A stretch of DNA of 64,000 nt from Gemmatimonadota bacterium (GTDB lineage Bacteria > Gemmatimonadota > Gemmatimonadetes > Longimicrobiales > Gaopeijiaceae). Shown here one piece after another: positions 51,187 through 60,305 of this stretch; the stretch's first letter is position 1; each line of letters opens with the position of its first letter. The stretch is taken from NCBI GenBank assembly GCA_028874995.1, contig JAPPGM010000126.1, positions 1-64,000 of the forward strand, read 5' to 3'. The notes beneath the pieces are model-generated. The model did no database searches. It saw nothing but the letters and a program-made list of their open reading frames with translations, and had not been told where the DNA came from. The translations under genes were made by a program, and so were the position numbers.

Positions 51187-52275
51187 ATGTCGCGTTCACA
51201 ATATGGCTGGATGGCGGCTTTCTGGGCTGGAGCCGCCCTCGGTGGGGCGTGCGGAGACCCGGTTACGCGGCCCGAAGCAATCGAATGCGGGGACCTCGAT
51301 CCCGGGTACCTGGCAGACGGCGGGGTGGGGCGGGATGGGATCCCGGCGCTCACCAATCCGGATTTCGTGCCGATCGACGACGAAGAGCGCACCGGGTACC
51401 TGTCGGCGGAATCACGGGTGATCGGCGTGGAGATCGACGGCGGGTGGCTGGCGATCCCACACAACGTGATGTACCGGCACGAGATCGTGAACCTGAACCG
51501 CGACGACACGCAGATCGCGGTGACCTACTGCCCCCTCACGGGGTCGGCCCTGACCTTCGACCGGGAACTGGTCGATGACGCCGGCTTCGGCGTGTCGGGA
51601 CTGCTCTACCGGGCCAACCTGATTATGTACGACCGGAACACCGACGATTCCCTGTGGCCGCAGATGGCCGGTGAGGCCGCGTGCGGACCGAAGGATGGCG
51701 TGGCTCTGGCACGTCGTCCGGTTGTGGAAATGACCTGGGCGGGGTGGAAGGAGCTCTTTTCCGGCTCCGAGGTGGTGGGGATCGAACCGGCGGAGTCTTT
51801 CATCTACAGTGTCAACCCGTACGGGGTGAGCTACGAGGATCCGGACAACCCCGACTTCATCGGCTTTCCGATCCCGCGCGACGATGTGCGGCGCCCGCCG
51901 AAGGAACGGGTCCTGGGTCTGCCGGCGTCGGGTGGGCAGCCGGCGGTGGCATTCCCCTTCCTCGCCATGACGGAGGCGGGTGACTTCTGGACTGTCGGCT
52001 TCGACTACGCGGGAACGTCCGCCGTGGTGTTCTGGGACGCGGGCAGGCAGGCGGCCGTGGCGTTTCGGCCCGTCGCAAGTGGGCGGACCCTGACCTTTAT
52101 GGCCCTGGACGACGGATTCGTCGACAGCGAGACCGGATCGCGCTGGAATGTGACCGGACTTGCAACCGAGGGGGCTCTGGAGGGCGAGCGGCTGGAGATC
52201 ATCGCGGACGCCTACGTCGCGTTCTGGCAGCCGTGGGCTGCGTTCCATCCGGGGACGACGCTGTTCATTGAGTAG
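51187..52275 (+). CDS. DUF3179 lipoprotein
   Basis: 362 residues. A lipoprotein signal (GWMAAFWAGAALGGAC, Cys22) is followed by the DUF3179 domain: PALTNPDFVPIDDEER, GVEIDGGWLAIPHNVMYRHE, VTYCPLTGSALTFDREL with its conserved Cys, and SGLLYRANLIMYDRNTDDSL. GGGAGG lies just ahead of the ATG. DUF3179 proteins are secreted and of unknown activity. A second, beta-barrel protein gene follows with overlapping or near-overlapping reading frames, suggesting the two act together at the envelope. Confidence 0.88.
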   Translation: MSRSQYGWMAAFWAGAALGGACGDPVTRPEAIECGDLDPGYLADGGVGRDGIPALTNPDFVPIDDEERTGYLSAESRVIGVEIDGGWLAIPHNVMYRHEIVNLNRDDTQIAVTYCPLTGSALTFDRELVDDAGFGVSGLLYRANLIMYDRNTDDSLWPQMAGEAACGPKDGVALARRPVVEMTWAGWKELFSGSEVVGIEPAESFIYSVNPYGVSYEDPDNPDFIGFPIPRDDVRRPPKERVLGLPASGGQPAVAFPFLAMTEAGDFWTVGFDYAGTSAVVFWDAGRQAAVAFRPVASGRTLTFMALDDGFVDSETGSRWNVTGLATEGALEGERLEIIADAYVAFWQPWAAFHPGTTLFIE

Positions 52276-52300
52276 CGCCGGAGATGGCGGCGCGCGGGGT

Positions 52301-53212
52301 GTGCGCCGGTGGCGTCCCCCCCCCCGCCTGGCCCGTCTGGCGCCGCACTGCTCCCGGTGCTCGCGGGGCCTTGCCCACGGTCTGCTGGCGGCCGCGGTCA
52401 CAGGGTTGGGTGGCGGGGTGGGCGGGGCGGCCGCCCAGTGGGTGGAGGAGCCCGGCAAGGGGTGGATCGCGCTGGCCGTGTACCACCAGGACACGCGGGA
52501 ACGCTTCGGGATCGGGGGAGACACCCGGGCGCTGTTCGCCGACGGGCACGCGGTCACGACCTCGTCGTTTCTGACCGTCGCCATGGGTCTCGTGCCGGGG
52601 ATCGACCTTTGGAGCCAGTTGTCCTTCCACCGGCTCCGATACGACGACGTGGCGGGCAAGCGGTCCTCCACCGGGGTCGGCGACACGCGCCTCTGGTTGA
52701 GGGCTGCGCCGCTGAAGTGGCTGGGTTCGGGACTGCCCTTCGCCGTCCGGGCCGGATTCAAGGTCCCCGCCGGCGACTTCGACGTGGACGCCGAGGTCAT
52801 CCCGCTCGGGGACGGACAGCGCGACTGGGAGGTGCTGGCCGAGGTGGGACACTCCTTCTGGCCGCTGTCTCTTTACCTCTCCGGGTGGGTGGGCTACCGG
52901 TGGCGCGAGGAGAACGCGGAGGCGAGAAAGGACTTCGGAGACGAGGTGTTCTACTTTGCCCAGATCGGGGGACGGCTGGGCCGATTCGGATACAGGCTGG
53001 CGGTGGATGGGTGGGACGGGGCCGCCGGTGTCACGGAGGGGGTCCCGATCCCGAATTTCCAGCGCGACCTGGTACAGCTGCAGCCGTCGCTGCTGTATGA
53101 TGTCGGTCCCGGACAGATCGAGGCGGGCGCGCGCTTCGCGTTGAAGGGCAGAAACCTACCGGCGGGAACCGCGCTCATGTTCAAGTACTTCACCGGATGG
53201 GAGCCGTTCTGA
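52301..53212 (+). CDS. Putative outer-membrane protein downstream of DUF3179 gene
   Basis: 303 residues from GTG 52301, or 314 from a TTG at 52268 that overlaps the previous stop codon. The signal region is Ala/Gly-rich (GLLAAAVTGLGGGVGGAAAQ). The rest is made of short amphipathic strands (GWIALAVYHQDTRERFGIGG, LWSQLSFHRLRYDDVAGK, FAVRAGFKVPAGDFDVDAEV) ending in GTALMFKYFTGWEPF, with a final aromatic residue as in outer-membrane barrels, like the phenol-degradation transporter (MetA-pathway) family. Start and substrate are uncertain; it is likely cotranslated with the DUF3179 lipoprotein. Confidence 0.65.
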   Translation: MRRWRPPPRLARLAPHCSRCSRGLAHGLLAAAVTGLGGGVGGAAAQWVEEPGKGWIALAVYHQDTRERFGIGGDTRALFADGHAVTTSSFLTVAMGLVPGIDLWSQLSFHRLRYDDVAGKRSSTGVGDTRLWLRAAPLKWLGSGLPFAVRAGFKVPAGDFDVDAEVIPLGDGQRDWEVLAEVGHSFWPLSLYLSGWVGYRWREENAEARKDFGDEVFYFAQIGGRLGRFGYRLAVDGWDGAAGVTEGVPIPNFQRDLVQLQPSLLYDVGPGQIEAGARFALKGRNLPAGTALMFKYFTGWEPF

Positions 53213-53216
53213 GATC

Positions 53217-54968
53217 ATGAGCATGGAGAAGATGACACCGGGTCACCGGTGGATTGTGGGGTTGGTGGCACTTCTCGGGGTTTGGGCGTGTGCCGGAGAG
53301 CCCGCTTCCGTCACGAATGAAGTCTACGGTGACGGGCAGGTGGCGCGATCGGGTGGCGGGGTGGTGGTGGCGGCGCAACCGCTCGCGGCCGAAGCCGGGG
53401 CGCAGATGCTTCGCCGCGGCGGCAATGCGGCGGACGCGGCGGTGGCGGCGGCCTTTGCCGTGTCGGTGGTGGAGCCGTCGATGAACAGCATCGGGGGCCG
53501 CACCCAGATTCTGCTCCGCTTGCCGGACGGCACGGTGGCGGGGATCGACGCGACCACTCAGGCGCCTTCCACCTACGACCCGGAGACCGCGCCGCAGGCG
53601 TCGTACGGGTACCCGACCGTGGGCGTGCCCGGGGCCGTCGCCGGACTCACCCGTCTCCTCGACGAGTACGGCACGCTTCCCCTGGCCGAGGTCATGGCCC
53701 CGGCGATCGAACTCGCCGGGAAGGGCTTCCGTCTCCTGCCGGGCGAAGCGGCGCGGCACGCGGCCGGCGCGGGGCAGCTTGCCGAATTCGAAGGCTCCCG
53801 CGCCCACTTCCTCAACCGGTCGGGCGAGAGTCGCAACGCCGGAGACCTCTTCCTGCAGCCGTACCTTGCGGCCACCCTCACCGCCATTGCCCGGGGCGGA
53901 GCGGACGCATTCTACCGGGGTCCCATCGCGGAGCGCATCGTGGACGACATGGCCGCGCACGGCGGCGCGGTCACCGCCGGGTCGCTGGCCCGGTACCGTG
54001 CCCTCGACGCCCCCGTCGTCCGCGGGAGCTACCGTGGCTACGAGCTGGTGGGCACGGATACCCCGGCCTCGGGCGCGGCAACCATCGGCATCCTTCACAT
54101 CCTGGAACACTTCGACATGGGAGCCCTCGACGCGGACAGCTGGGCGGGGCTGGTGGGGACGGTGGTCGCGCGGACCTTCGAGGAGCGTGCGGCCGCCCGT
54201 TCGGAAGGCGCGCGCGACCTCGCATTCATGACCGCGAAGGAGTGGGCGGCCGGGATCGCGGCGAGCGTCCAGGTACCCGGGGCGGTCCGTCGCGGCGCGG
54301 GCGCGGCTTCGGGCGGCGTTGCCAAGGACCGGGTGTTGTCCCAGGGGGGGACCCACGGGGGCGAAACAATGTCGGATTGGGACACCCGCTCATTCGGTCC
54401 GGAGGACGGCCACACCACCCACCTCTCCGTTGCGGACGCCGCCGGCATGTACGTGGCACTGACCCAGACGATCGGCCCGAACCTGGGATCCAAGGTGGCC
54501 ACACGCGGCCTCGGCTTCCTCTACGCAGCGACCCTGGGCGGCTACCTCGGCCACATGGAGCCCGGAGAGCGGGCCCGGTCGAGCATTTCGCCCCTAATGG
54601 TTCTTCGGGACGGCAGACCGGTGCTGGTGCTGGGGGCGGCGGGCGGCGCGCGGATCATCTCGGCGGTAGTCCAGGCCGTAATCCGGGTGGTGGACCAGGG
54701 CATGACGCTTCCCGACGCGCTCGCCGCGGCCAGGGTTCATCCGATCGACGGTGGCATCGCCATGGAAACGTCGCCGGTGATCGGATGGGCGGCGGAGGAT
54801 GTCGCGGAGGTGGAGTCATGGGGAATGGTGGTGCAGGAGGTCGAGCGGGAAGGTGCCTTCGGGCGGATCCACGGGATCTGGGTGGACCCGGCCTCCGGTG
54901 AGGTGGTGGGAGTGGCCGACCCCGACTGGGAGGGTGCGGCGATTGCGGTGGAGGTGGCCGCACGGTAG
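53217..54968 (+). CDS. ggt: Gamma-glutamyltransferase (lipoprotein form)
   Basis: 583 residues. A lipoprotein-like signal (WIVGLVALLGVWAC) is followed by the Ntn-hydrolase: GGNAADAAVAAAFAVSVVEP, GYPTVGVPGAVAGL, a helical middle, then DGHTTHLSVADAAGMYVALT, where Thr400 should be the N-terminal nucleophile after autocleavage. The C-terminal APL.VLRDGRPVLVLGAAGG-like end with ISPLMVLRDGRPVLVLGAAG is normal. It moves or hydrolyses gamma-glutamyl groups of glutathione and related peptides outside the cytoplasm. It starts 4 bases after the previous gene and before a group of amino-acid-releasing enzymes. Confidence 0.93.
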   Translation: MSMEKMTPGHRWIVGLVALLGVWACAGEPASVTNEVYGDGQVARSGGGVVVAAQPLAAEAGAQMLRRGGNAADAAVAAAFAVSVVEPSMNSIGGRTQILLRLPDGTVAGIDATTQAPSTYDPETAPQASYGYPTVGVPGAVAGLTRLLDEYGTLPLAEVMAPAIELAGKGFRLLPGEAARHAAGAGQLAEFEGSRAHFLNRSGESRNAGDLFLQPYLAATLTAIARGGADAFYRGPIAERIVDDMAAHGGAVTAGSLARYRALDAPVVRGSYRGYELVGTDTPASGAATIGILHILEHFDMGALDADSWAGLVGTVVARTFEERAAARSEGARDLAFMTAKEWAAGIAASVQVPGAVRRGAGAASGGVAKDRVLSQGGTHGGETMSDWDTRSFGPEDGHTTHLSVADAAGMYVALTQTIGPNLGSKVATRGLGFLYAATLGGYLGHMEPGERARSSISPLMVLRDGRPVLVLGAAGGARIISAVVQAVIRVVDQGMTLPDALAAARVHPIDGGIAMETSPVIGWAAEDVAEVESWGMVVQEVEREGAFGRIHGIWVDPASGEVVGVADPDWEGAAIAVEVAAR

Positions 54969-55006
54969 GCCGTACGAAGTCGTCCGCCCGCGCGCTTCCC
55001 TTCCGT

Positions 55007-55663
55007 TCAGCCGATGGGGTAGAGCAGACCGACTCGAAGCGAAAGAGAGCGGTTCTTGAGACTGCCCTCTTCGAAATGGTCGATGAATCCCAGGCCGTGA
55101 TAGTACTGGAAACCGATGGTGACCCCCAATCTCTCGGTCGCCCCGATCTCCAGGCTTCCGCCGCCGACGAGGCCGAAATCCAGTGAGCGGAACTCGTCGT
55201 CGGCGCAGGCGCTGGTCCTTTCGGTTCTTCCTTCGGCGTCCTGGAATTCGAATTCGCAGGACATGAGCCGTCCCGCGGCGCCCCCGGCCGACACGTGCAC
55301 GGCCAGTGGCTCCCATATCAACGGGATCCTGACATCGAGCAGAGCCGCAATCTCCACGTAATCCAGGCGGGTCGTGATCTTCTGGCCGAGTGACCGGGCG
55401 CCTCCCCTCCGGGAATAGGTGCCGCTCAATTGCAGCGCGAGGCTGTTGACCTGGTCCGGTGGCGACACCCGGAATGTGGCCGCGAGACCGACATTCGGTC
55501 CGGTGGCCCGCTCGCGATTCAGCACGAGAAGGGAATCGACGTGGTAGTCGCGGATTATCGAAAGGTTGAGACCCCCATGAAGCGAAAAGGTGGTCTGGGC
55601 CGACGCGGAGGATCCGGGAAGGAGGAGCCCGGCGGCCAGAAGAAGCGTGGAAAAGCGTTTCAT
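55007..55663 (-). CDS. PorT-like outer-membrane beta-barrel protein
   Basis: 218 residues. Signal peptide (FSTLLLAAGLLLPGSSASA), then FSLHGGLNLSIIRDYHVDSL and strands typical of small 8-stranded PorT/OmpA-like barrels (LDYVEIAALLDVRIPLIWEP, LGVTIGFQYYHGLGFIDHFE) ending in LSLRVGLLYPIG. A loop carries two Cys (MSCEFEF and TSACADDEF), like the paralogue at 57401. ATG preceded by GAAAGG. Function unknown. Confidence 0.8.
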   Translation of the reverse strand: MKRFSTLLLAAGLLLPGSSASAQTTFSLHGGLNLSIIRDYHVDSLLVLNRERATGPNVGLAATFRVSPPDQVNSLALQLSGTYSRRGGARSLGQKITTRLDYVEIAALLDVRIPLIWEPLAVHVSAGGAAGRLMSCEFEFQDAEGRTERTSACADDEFRSLDFGLVGGGSLEIGATERLGVTIGFQYYHGLGFIDHFEEGSLKNRSLSLRVGLLYPIG

Positions 55664-55823
55664 GGGGGCCCTTTCAATGAACGGGTAGACGTTGGGTCCA
55701 AGCTACACCCGGGGCGTTGGAAGAGAAACCGGGGCGTCCCGCTTCCCGGGCTGCAAGCTCTTGCCGGGACGGCCCGCCAACCCACTTTGTGCTGATGCTT
55801 CCTTCCACATACGGAGAGCCTCA

Positions 55824-57395
55824 ATGAGGACTACACCCCGGCCGGCACCGTTGATCCTTCTCATCCACTTCGCCGTGACGGCGTGCGCCCCCGACCCGTA
55901 CGACACGATCCTGCGGGGCGGGCGTGTCCTGGACGGCACCGGCGCTCCCGCGCGGGAAGCCGACGTCGCCATCCGCGACGGCCTCATCGCGGCGGTGGGC
56001 GACCTGGACGGGGCGGTCGCCGAGACGACCCTCGATGTCACCGGCCTCTACGTGAGCCCCGGATTCATCGACACCCACTCCCACGCCGCGCCCGGTCTGG
56101 AAACCGAGGAGCGCAGCCACGGCGAGCCCCTCCTCGCCCAGGGGCTCACCACGGTCGTCGTCAACCCCGACGGAGGCGGCCCGGTCGACCTGGCCGAACA
56201 GCGGACCGAACTCGAGGAACACGGCCTCGGGGTCAACGTGGCGCAACTCATCGGCCACGGGTCCGTGCGGGGACGCGTGCTTGGCAGTGAAGACCGCGCG
56301 CCCACCGACGCCGAGCTGGACGAGATGCGCTCGCTCGTTCGCGCGGGGATGGAGGCGGGGGCGTGGGGTCTCTCGTCGGGAACCTTCTATTCTCCGGGCA
56401 GCTTCGCGGAGAACGCGGAACTGATCGAGCTTGCGCGGGTGGCCGCGGAGTTCGGCGGCGTCTACACGAGCCATATTCGGGACGAGTCCAACTACACGAT
56501 CGGGGTGCTGGCGGCGGTCGAGGAGGTGATCGACGTGAGCCGCCAGACCGGGATCACCGGCGTGGTGACCCACATCAAGGCGCTGGGGCCGCCCGTGTGG
56601 GGGTCGTCCGCGCTCATCGTGGAGCGGATCGAAGCGGCCCGCGCCGAAGGGCTTTCCGTGTACGCCGACCAGTACCCGTACCTGGCTTCGGCGACCGGTC
56701 TTTCGGCGGCGCTGCTGCCGCGCTGGTCCCAGGCGGGTGACAGCGAGGCATTCGACGAGCGGGTGGCCGACCCGGACACCCGCGCGCGCATCCGCGAGGC
56801 GATGGTGGAGAATCTGGCCCGGCGCGGGGGCGCCGACCGGATCCAGTTTCGGCGATTCTCGGAAGATCCGTCGATCGAGGGGCAGCTCCTCTCGGACGTC
56901 GCCGGAGACCGGGGTGAAGATCCCGTCGACACCGCGCTGGAACTGATCATCCGGGGCGGTCCGTCGATCGTATCCTTCAACATGAGCGAGGAGGATGTTG
57001 TACGGCTGATGACGCAGGAATGGACGATGACGTCGTCCGACGGCGGTCTGCCGGAGTTCGGCGTGGGGGTGCCGCACCCCCGCTCGTACGGGGCGTTCCC
57101 GCGCAAGGTCCGGAAGTACGTGTTCGAGGACGGCGTGATGACGCTGGAGGCGGCGATCCGGACCATGACGTCGCTCCCCGCGGAGGTGATGGGGATGGAG
57201 GACCGGGGCCGGATCGAGGAAGGAATGGTCGCGGACCTGGTGGTCTTCTCGGATCACTTCAGGGACAACGCGACCTTCACCGAACCGCACCAGCTCTCGG
57301 CGGGGGTGGTCCACCTGTTCGTGGCCGGGGAGGCCGCGATCCGCGACGCGGGATTCACGGGGGTTCGGGCGGGGCGGGTGCTGGTGAAGAGGTAG
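55824..57395 (+). CDS. N-acyl-D-amino-acid deacylase family amidohydrolase (lipoprotein)
   Basis: 523 residues. A lipoprotein signal (LILLIHFAVTAC, Cys21) is followed by the amidohydrolase fold: YDTILRGGRVLDGTGAP, the metal site FIDTHSHAAP (His-x-His), VYTSHIRDES, VVTHIKALG with the bridging Lys and His, and SSDGGLPEFG with the catalytic Asp. The C-terminal VMGMEDRGRIEEGMVADLVV is typical of D-aminoacylases. It cleaves N-acyl-D-amino acids; an exported form would release D-amino acids from outside material. GGAGAG sits six bases before the ATG. Flanked on both sides by minus-strand barrel paralogues. Confidence 0.9.
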   Translation: MRTTPRPAPLILLIHFAVTACAPDPYDTILRGGRVLDGTGAPAREADVAIRDGLIAAVGDLDGAVAETTLDVTGLYVSPGFIDTHSHAAPGLETEERSHGEPLLAQGLTTVVVNPDGGGPVDLAEQRTELEEHGLGVNVAQLIGHGSVRGRVLGSEDRAPTDAELDEMRSLVRAGMEAGAWGLSSGTFYSPGSFAENAELIELARVAAEFGGVYTSHIRDESNYTIGVLAAVEEVIDVSRQTGITGVVTHIKALGPPVWGSSALIVERIEAARAEGLSVYADQYPYLASATGLSAALLPRWSQAGDSEAFDERVADPDTRARIREAMVENLARRGGADRIQFRRFSEDPSIEGQLLSDVAGDRGEDPVDTALELIIRGGPSIVSFNMSEEDVVRLMTQEWTMTSSDGGLPEFGVGVPHPRSYGAFPRKVRKYVFEDGVMTLEAAIRTMTSLPAEVMGMEDRGRIEEGMVADLVVFSDHFRDNATFTEPHQLSAGVVHLFVAGEAAIRDAGFTGVRAGRVLVKR

Positions 57396-57400
57396 CAGCC

Positions 57401-58057
57401 CTACCCGACCGGGAAGACCAGCCCTGCCTGAACCGAAATGGCCCGGTTGTGCCCTGTCCAATCCAGCTCGCCGTCGTATATGGAACGCAGTCCATGGGTG
57501 TAGAGAACGTCCAGCGACAGTCCCATCCCGCCCGTCACGGACAACAGGACGCCCGCTCCTCCGGACACCGCGAAGTCCACGTTCTTGGTCGGGGTCTTCA
57601 GCGCCTCTTCGTCGCAGCCTCCCATCTGGACAATGGGTTGCAGCACCGGCGTGATCGTCACCTCGCAACTCGTCTCCCACGCGATCACGGGCCCCGCCAG
57701 CAGGTACAGCAAACTCCGGGAACCGCCCAGCGGAAGGCTTGCTCTCCCGAGAGCGGCCACCTGCACGTAGTCGAGCGACAGGGCAACGTCACCGATTTGG
57801 ACGAGCGAGAAGGTCGCTCCCTTCTGCAGGTATGAGCCTGCGAGCCGCAGACCGAGAGGTCCCGACACAGGCAGGGTCAGGGACGCGCCTGCCAGGATCC
57901 CGCGCCGCCCTTCCTGGCTGGTGATCCCGACGCCGCTGACGGTGAGGTCCGACAGGCTCGCTCCGGCATTGACTCCGAAGGTGAACTGGCCGGCGGCGGG
58001 GCTCGCCGCAAGTCCCATGGCCAGAGCGGTGACGGTCAAGGTCTTGATATGGGTCAT
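57401..58057 (-). CDS. PorT-like outer-membrane beta-barrel protein
   Basis: 218 residues, the same length and plan as the protein at 55007. Signal peptide (TLTVTALAMGLAASPAAG), then FTFGVNAGASLSDLTVSG and repeated strands (LRLAGSYLQKGATFSLVQI, LSLDYVQVAALGRASLPLGG) with a two-Cys loop (TSCEVTIT and GGCDEEAL), ending in ISVQAGLVFPVG. Its ATG overlaps the stop codon of the P1 peptidase gene (ATGA), so the two are coupled and could form an exported enzyme plus barrel partner. Confidence 0.8.
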   Translation of the reverse strand: MTHIKTLTVTALAMGLAASPAAGQFTFGVNAGASLSDLTVSGVGITSQEGRRGILAGASLTLPVSGPLGLRLAGSYLQKGATFSLVQIGDVALSLDYVQVAALGRASLPLGGSRSLLYLLAGPVIAWETSCEVTITPVLQPIVQMGGCDEEALKTPTKNVDFAVSGGAGVLLSVTGGMGLSLDVLYTHGLRSIYDGELDWTGHNRAISVQAGLVFPVG

Positions 58058-59298
58058 GGGGCCTCCGGTACCACCCCGTACCGCCGCAGCACCTCGACCG
58101 TCGCTTCGATCGGAAGGGCTTCGCGCGTCCCGAAACGGCTGCTCACCGCAACCGCCTTGAAGATTGAATTGTAGATGGCCTCTTCGGTCGCCTCGACCGT
58201 TGCCTGGAAGATCCCCGAGATGTCGCTGTTGGCAAGATCCTCCACCGTCCGTACCCCGTCGCCCGCACGCCTGCGCACGCCCGGGGCGGTGGAAAACGCG
58301 ATTACGTAGTCCCCCGATCCGTTGCTCGCGTACGAACCGGTGCGCGACAGCCCCATGACGGCCCGCATGGCCACGCGGCGGAGGTTGCGTTCCGACAGCG
58401 GCGCGTCCGTCGCCACGACCATCATGATCGAGCCCTGGGACTCGCCGTCGCGCTCCTCGCGATCGCCGGGCCCGCCCTCGCCGCCGCCCTCCCTGCGACC
58501 GCCCCCCCCGCCCCCCCGCTCCACCCGGCCCCGGAACGCGTACCGTCCCAGCTCCCGCCCCACCGGCGCACCGGCGATCTGCAGGATCCCGCCGAAGTTG
58601 GACTGCACCAGCACTCCCACCGTGTAGCCTCCCAGCGAGGCCGGCAGCACCCTGGAGCTCGTCCCGATCCCCCCCTTCCAGCCGAACGCGGAGGTGCCCG
58701 TTCCGGCCCCGACCGCCCCCTCCTCCACCGGCCCTGCCGCAGCGCCCTCGAGCGCCGCGCGCACGTGCGCGGCGGTCACCGGACGGCTGCGTATGTCGTT
58801 CAGGCCACCGTCGTTGGTCTCGCCCACCACCGGGTTGATCGACCGCACCCTCTCCATCCCCTCCATCTCCAGCGCCCATTCGACCATGGCGTCGGCCGCC
58901 CTCCACACGCACAGGGTGCACGTCAGCAGGATGGGCATCTCCAGTTCGCCGAGTTCGCCGACCTGGGTGACGCCCAGCAGCTTGCCGAAGCCGTTGCCCA
59001 CATGCATCGCGGCGGGCACGCGGTCGAAGTAGAGGTTGCCGGCGTGGGGACGGATCGCGGTCACGCCGGTGCGGATGTCGTCACCTTCGATGATGGTGGC
59101 GTGGCCGACCAGAACACCCTCCACGTCGGTGATTGCATTGTGCCGGCCCGGCTCGAAGATCCCCACGGCGATGCCGAGGTCGCGGGCACGGGGGCGGTCG
59201 GGCTCCTGGGATGCGGCAGGCCGGGCGATTGGGGCGAGAAGCGTTGTCAGGCCAATCGCGAACACAGGTATCGCCATACTTCCATATCTCATAACCAT
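58054..59298 (-). CDS. P1-family (DmpA-type) self-processing aminopeptidase
   Basis: 414 residues. A signal peptide (IPVFAIGLTTLLAPIARPAA) is followed by the P1 core: VGIFEPGRHNAITDVEGVLV, GVTAIRPHAGNLYFDRVPAA, GELGELEMPILLTCTLCVWR, NDGGLNDIRSRPVTAAHV and the cleavage/nucleophile region GTGTSAFGWKGGIGTSSRV. In DmpA the chain cuts itself before the Ser of G-x-S-S-R and that Ser becomes the N-terminal nucleophile; the same residues are present. Members cleave D- or beta-amino-acyl peptides. A Gly/Arg-rich insertion near residue 270 is unusual. Start codon uncertain: ATGs at 59298, 59292 and 59277 are all in frame. Confidence 0.9.
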   Translation of the reverse strand: MVMRYGSMAIPVFAIGLTTLLAPIARPAASQEPDRPRARDLGIAVGIFEPGRHNAITDVEGVLVGHATIIEGDDIRTGVTAIRPHAGNLYFDRVPAAMHVGNGFGKLLGVTQVGELGELEMPILLTCTLCVWRAADAMVEWALEMEGMERVRSINPVVGETNDGGLNDIRSRPVTAAHVRAALEGAAAGPVEEGAVGAGTGTSAFGWKGGIGTSSRVLPASLGGYTVGVLVQSNFGGILQIAGAPVGRELGRYAFRGRVERGGGGGGRREGGGEGGPGDREERDGESQGSIMMVVATDAPLSERNLRRVAMRAVMGLSRTGSYASNGSGDYVIAFSTAPGVRRRAGDGVRTVEDLANSDISGIFQATVEATEEAIYNSIFKAVAVSSRFGTREALPIEATVEVLRRYGVVPEAP

Positions 59299-59383
59299 AT
59301 CACCATATCGTTTTCTACCTGCGTAAGCCTCACGAGTTGAGCCGCAGGTTGCCAGGCCGCTGCCAGGCCCGGGGCAGTCACCG

Positions 59384-60265
59384 TCACAGCGCCCCGGCAA
59401 CCATGACGCCCAGCAGCAGCGGGTGGTACAGCAACGATCCCATGAACACCCGGCCGCACCCCCGCGTCGTGGGCTTCACCATGAATGCCACGGTAACGGC
59501 CAGCATCCCCCCGCCCAGCACCAGCGCCCCGGCCAGGTAGACGTTTCCGCTCATCCCCAGAACATTGGGCAGGATGCTCACCGGCAGCAACACCACGGCG
59601 TTTCCGACCATGAGCCCGGAGATCAGGCGGTGCGAGCCGGGGGGGATGAGCTGAAAGCCGGCCCGCGCGTAGTCCTGCCGCAGGTTCCAGCCCAGTGCCA
59701 GCACGTGAATGAACTGCCACAGGTAGAGGATCCCGAAGAGCGCCACGCCGCGCGCGTCGATGGCTGCGGCGTGTGCCGTCCACCCCACCAGGGCCGGCAA
59801 GGCGCCGGGGACGGCGCCCACTGGCGTCGCCAGGGGGGACCGGAGCTTGAGGGGCGTGTAGGCGGCGTTGTACAGGAACGCGGCTGCGGCGGTGACCAGG
59901 GCGGGCAGCCACCCGAGCCAGAACCAGAGATGGCCGGTGCCGGCCACGGTCAGCAGCCAGCCGAAGAGCCGGGCATGCCGCGCCGGAATCCTGCCTGAGG
60001 GGACGGGACGCCCCCGGGTCCGCAACATCTTGCCGTCGGGCTGCCGTTCCACGTACTGGTTCAAGGCCAGCGAGCCCGCGGTGCTCAGGGTGATGCCGAC
60101 GACCAGATGGAGGAGCGCGGGCAGGTGGACGGCGGGAATCGCCGCCATGAGGTAACCGGCCACCGCGGTGACCGCGACGAAGATCGTGATCCCGGGCTTG
60201 GTGAGCTCCAGGTAGGCTCCGGCCCGACCCCCCCAGCCTGCCCGGATCCGTTCCTCGACGCTCAC
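59384..60265 (-). CDS. cyoE: Protoheme IX farnesyltransferase (heme O synthase)
   Basis: 293 residues with about nine membrane helices. Motifs of the UbiA superfamily: LALNQYVERQPDGKMLRTRG then RPVPSG (prenyl-diphosphate/Mg site), YTPLKLRSPLATPVGAVPGA and WQFIHVLALGWNLRQDYARA with the second Asp-rich site. It attaches farnesyl diphosphate to heme B to give heme O for terminal oxidases. The start is a GTG at 60265 before SVEERIRAGWGGRAGAYLEL; the usual cytochrome-oxidase genes are not in the window. Confidence 0.9.
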   Translation of the reverse strand: MSVEERIRAGWGGRAGAYLELTKPGITIFVAVTAVAGYLMAAIPAVHLPALLHLVVGITLSTAGSLALNQYVERQPDGKMLRTRGRPVPSGRIPARHARLFGWLLTVAGTGHLWFWLGWLPALVTAAAAFLYNAAYTPLKLRSPLATPVGAVPGALPALVGWTAHAAAIDARGVALFGILYLWQFIHVLALGWNLRQDYARAGFQLIPPGSHRLISGLMVGNAVVLLPVSILPNVLGMSGNVYLAGALVLGGGMLAVTVAFMVKPTTRGCGRVFMGSLLYHPLLLGVMVAGAL

Positions 60266-60305
60266 CGGACCCGCTGCTCGGGGGACCGCACTGAGCCCAC
60301 GGGCC

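Noticed and set aside
55821..57680. 619-residue minus-strand frame opposite the D-aminoacylase
   Set aside because: Antisense shadow of a gene with complete metal-site motifs; the sequence is Arg/His-rich and repetitive.
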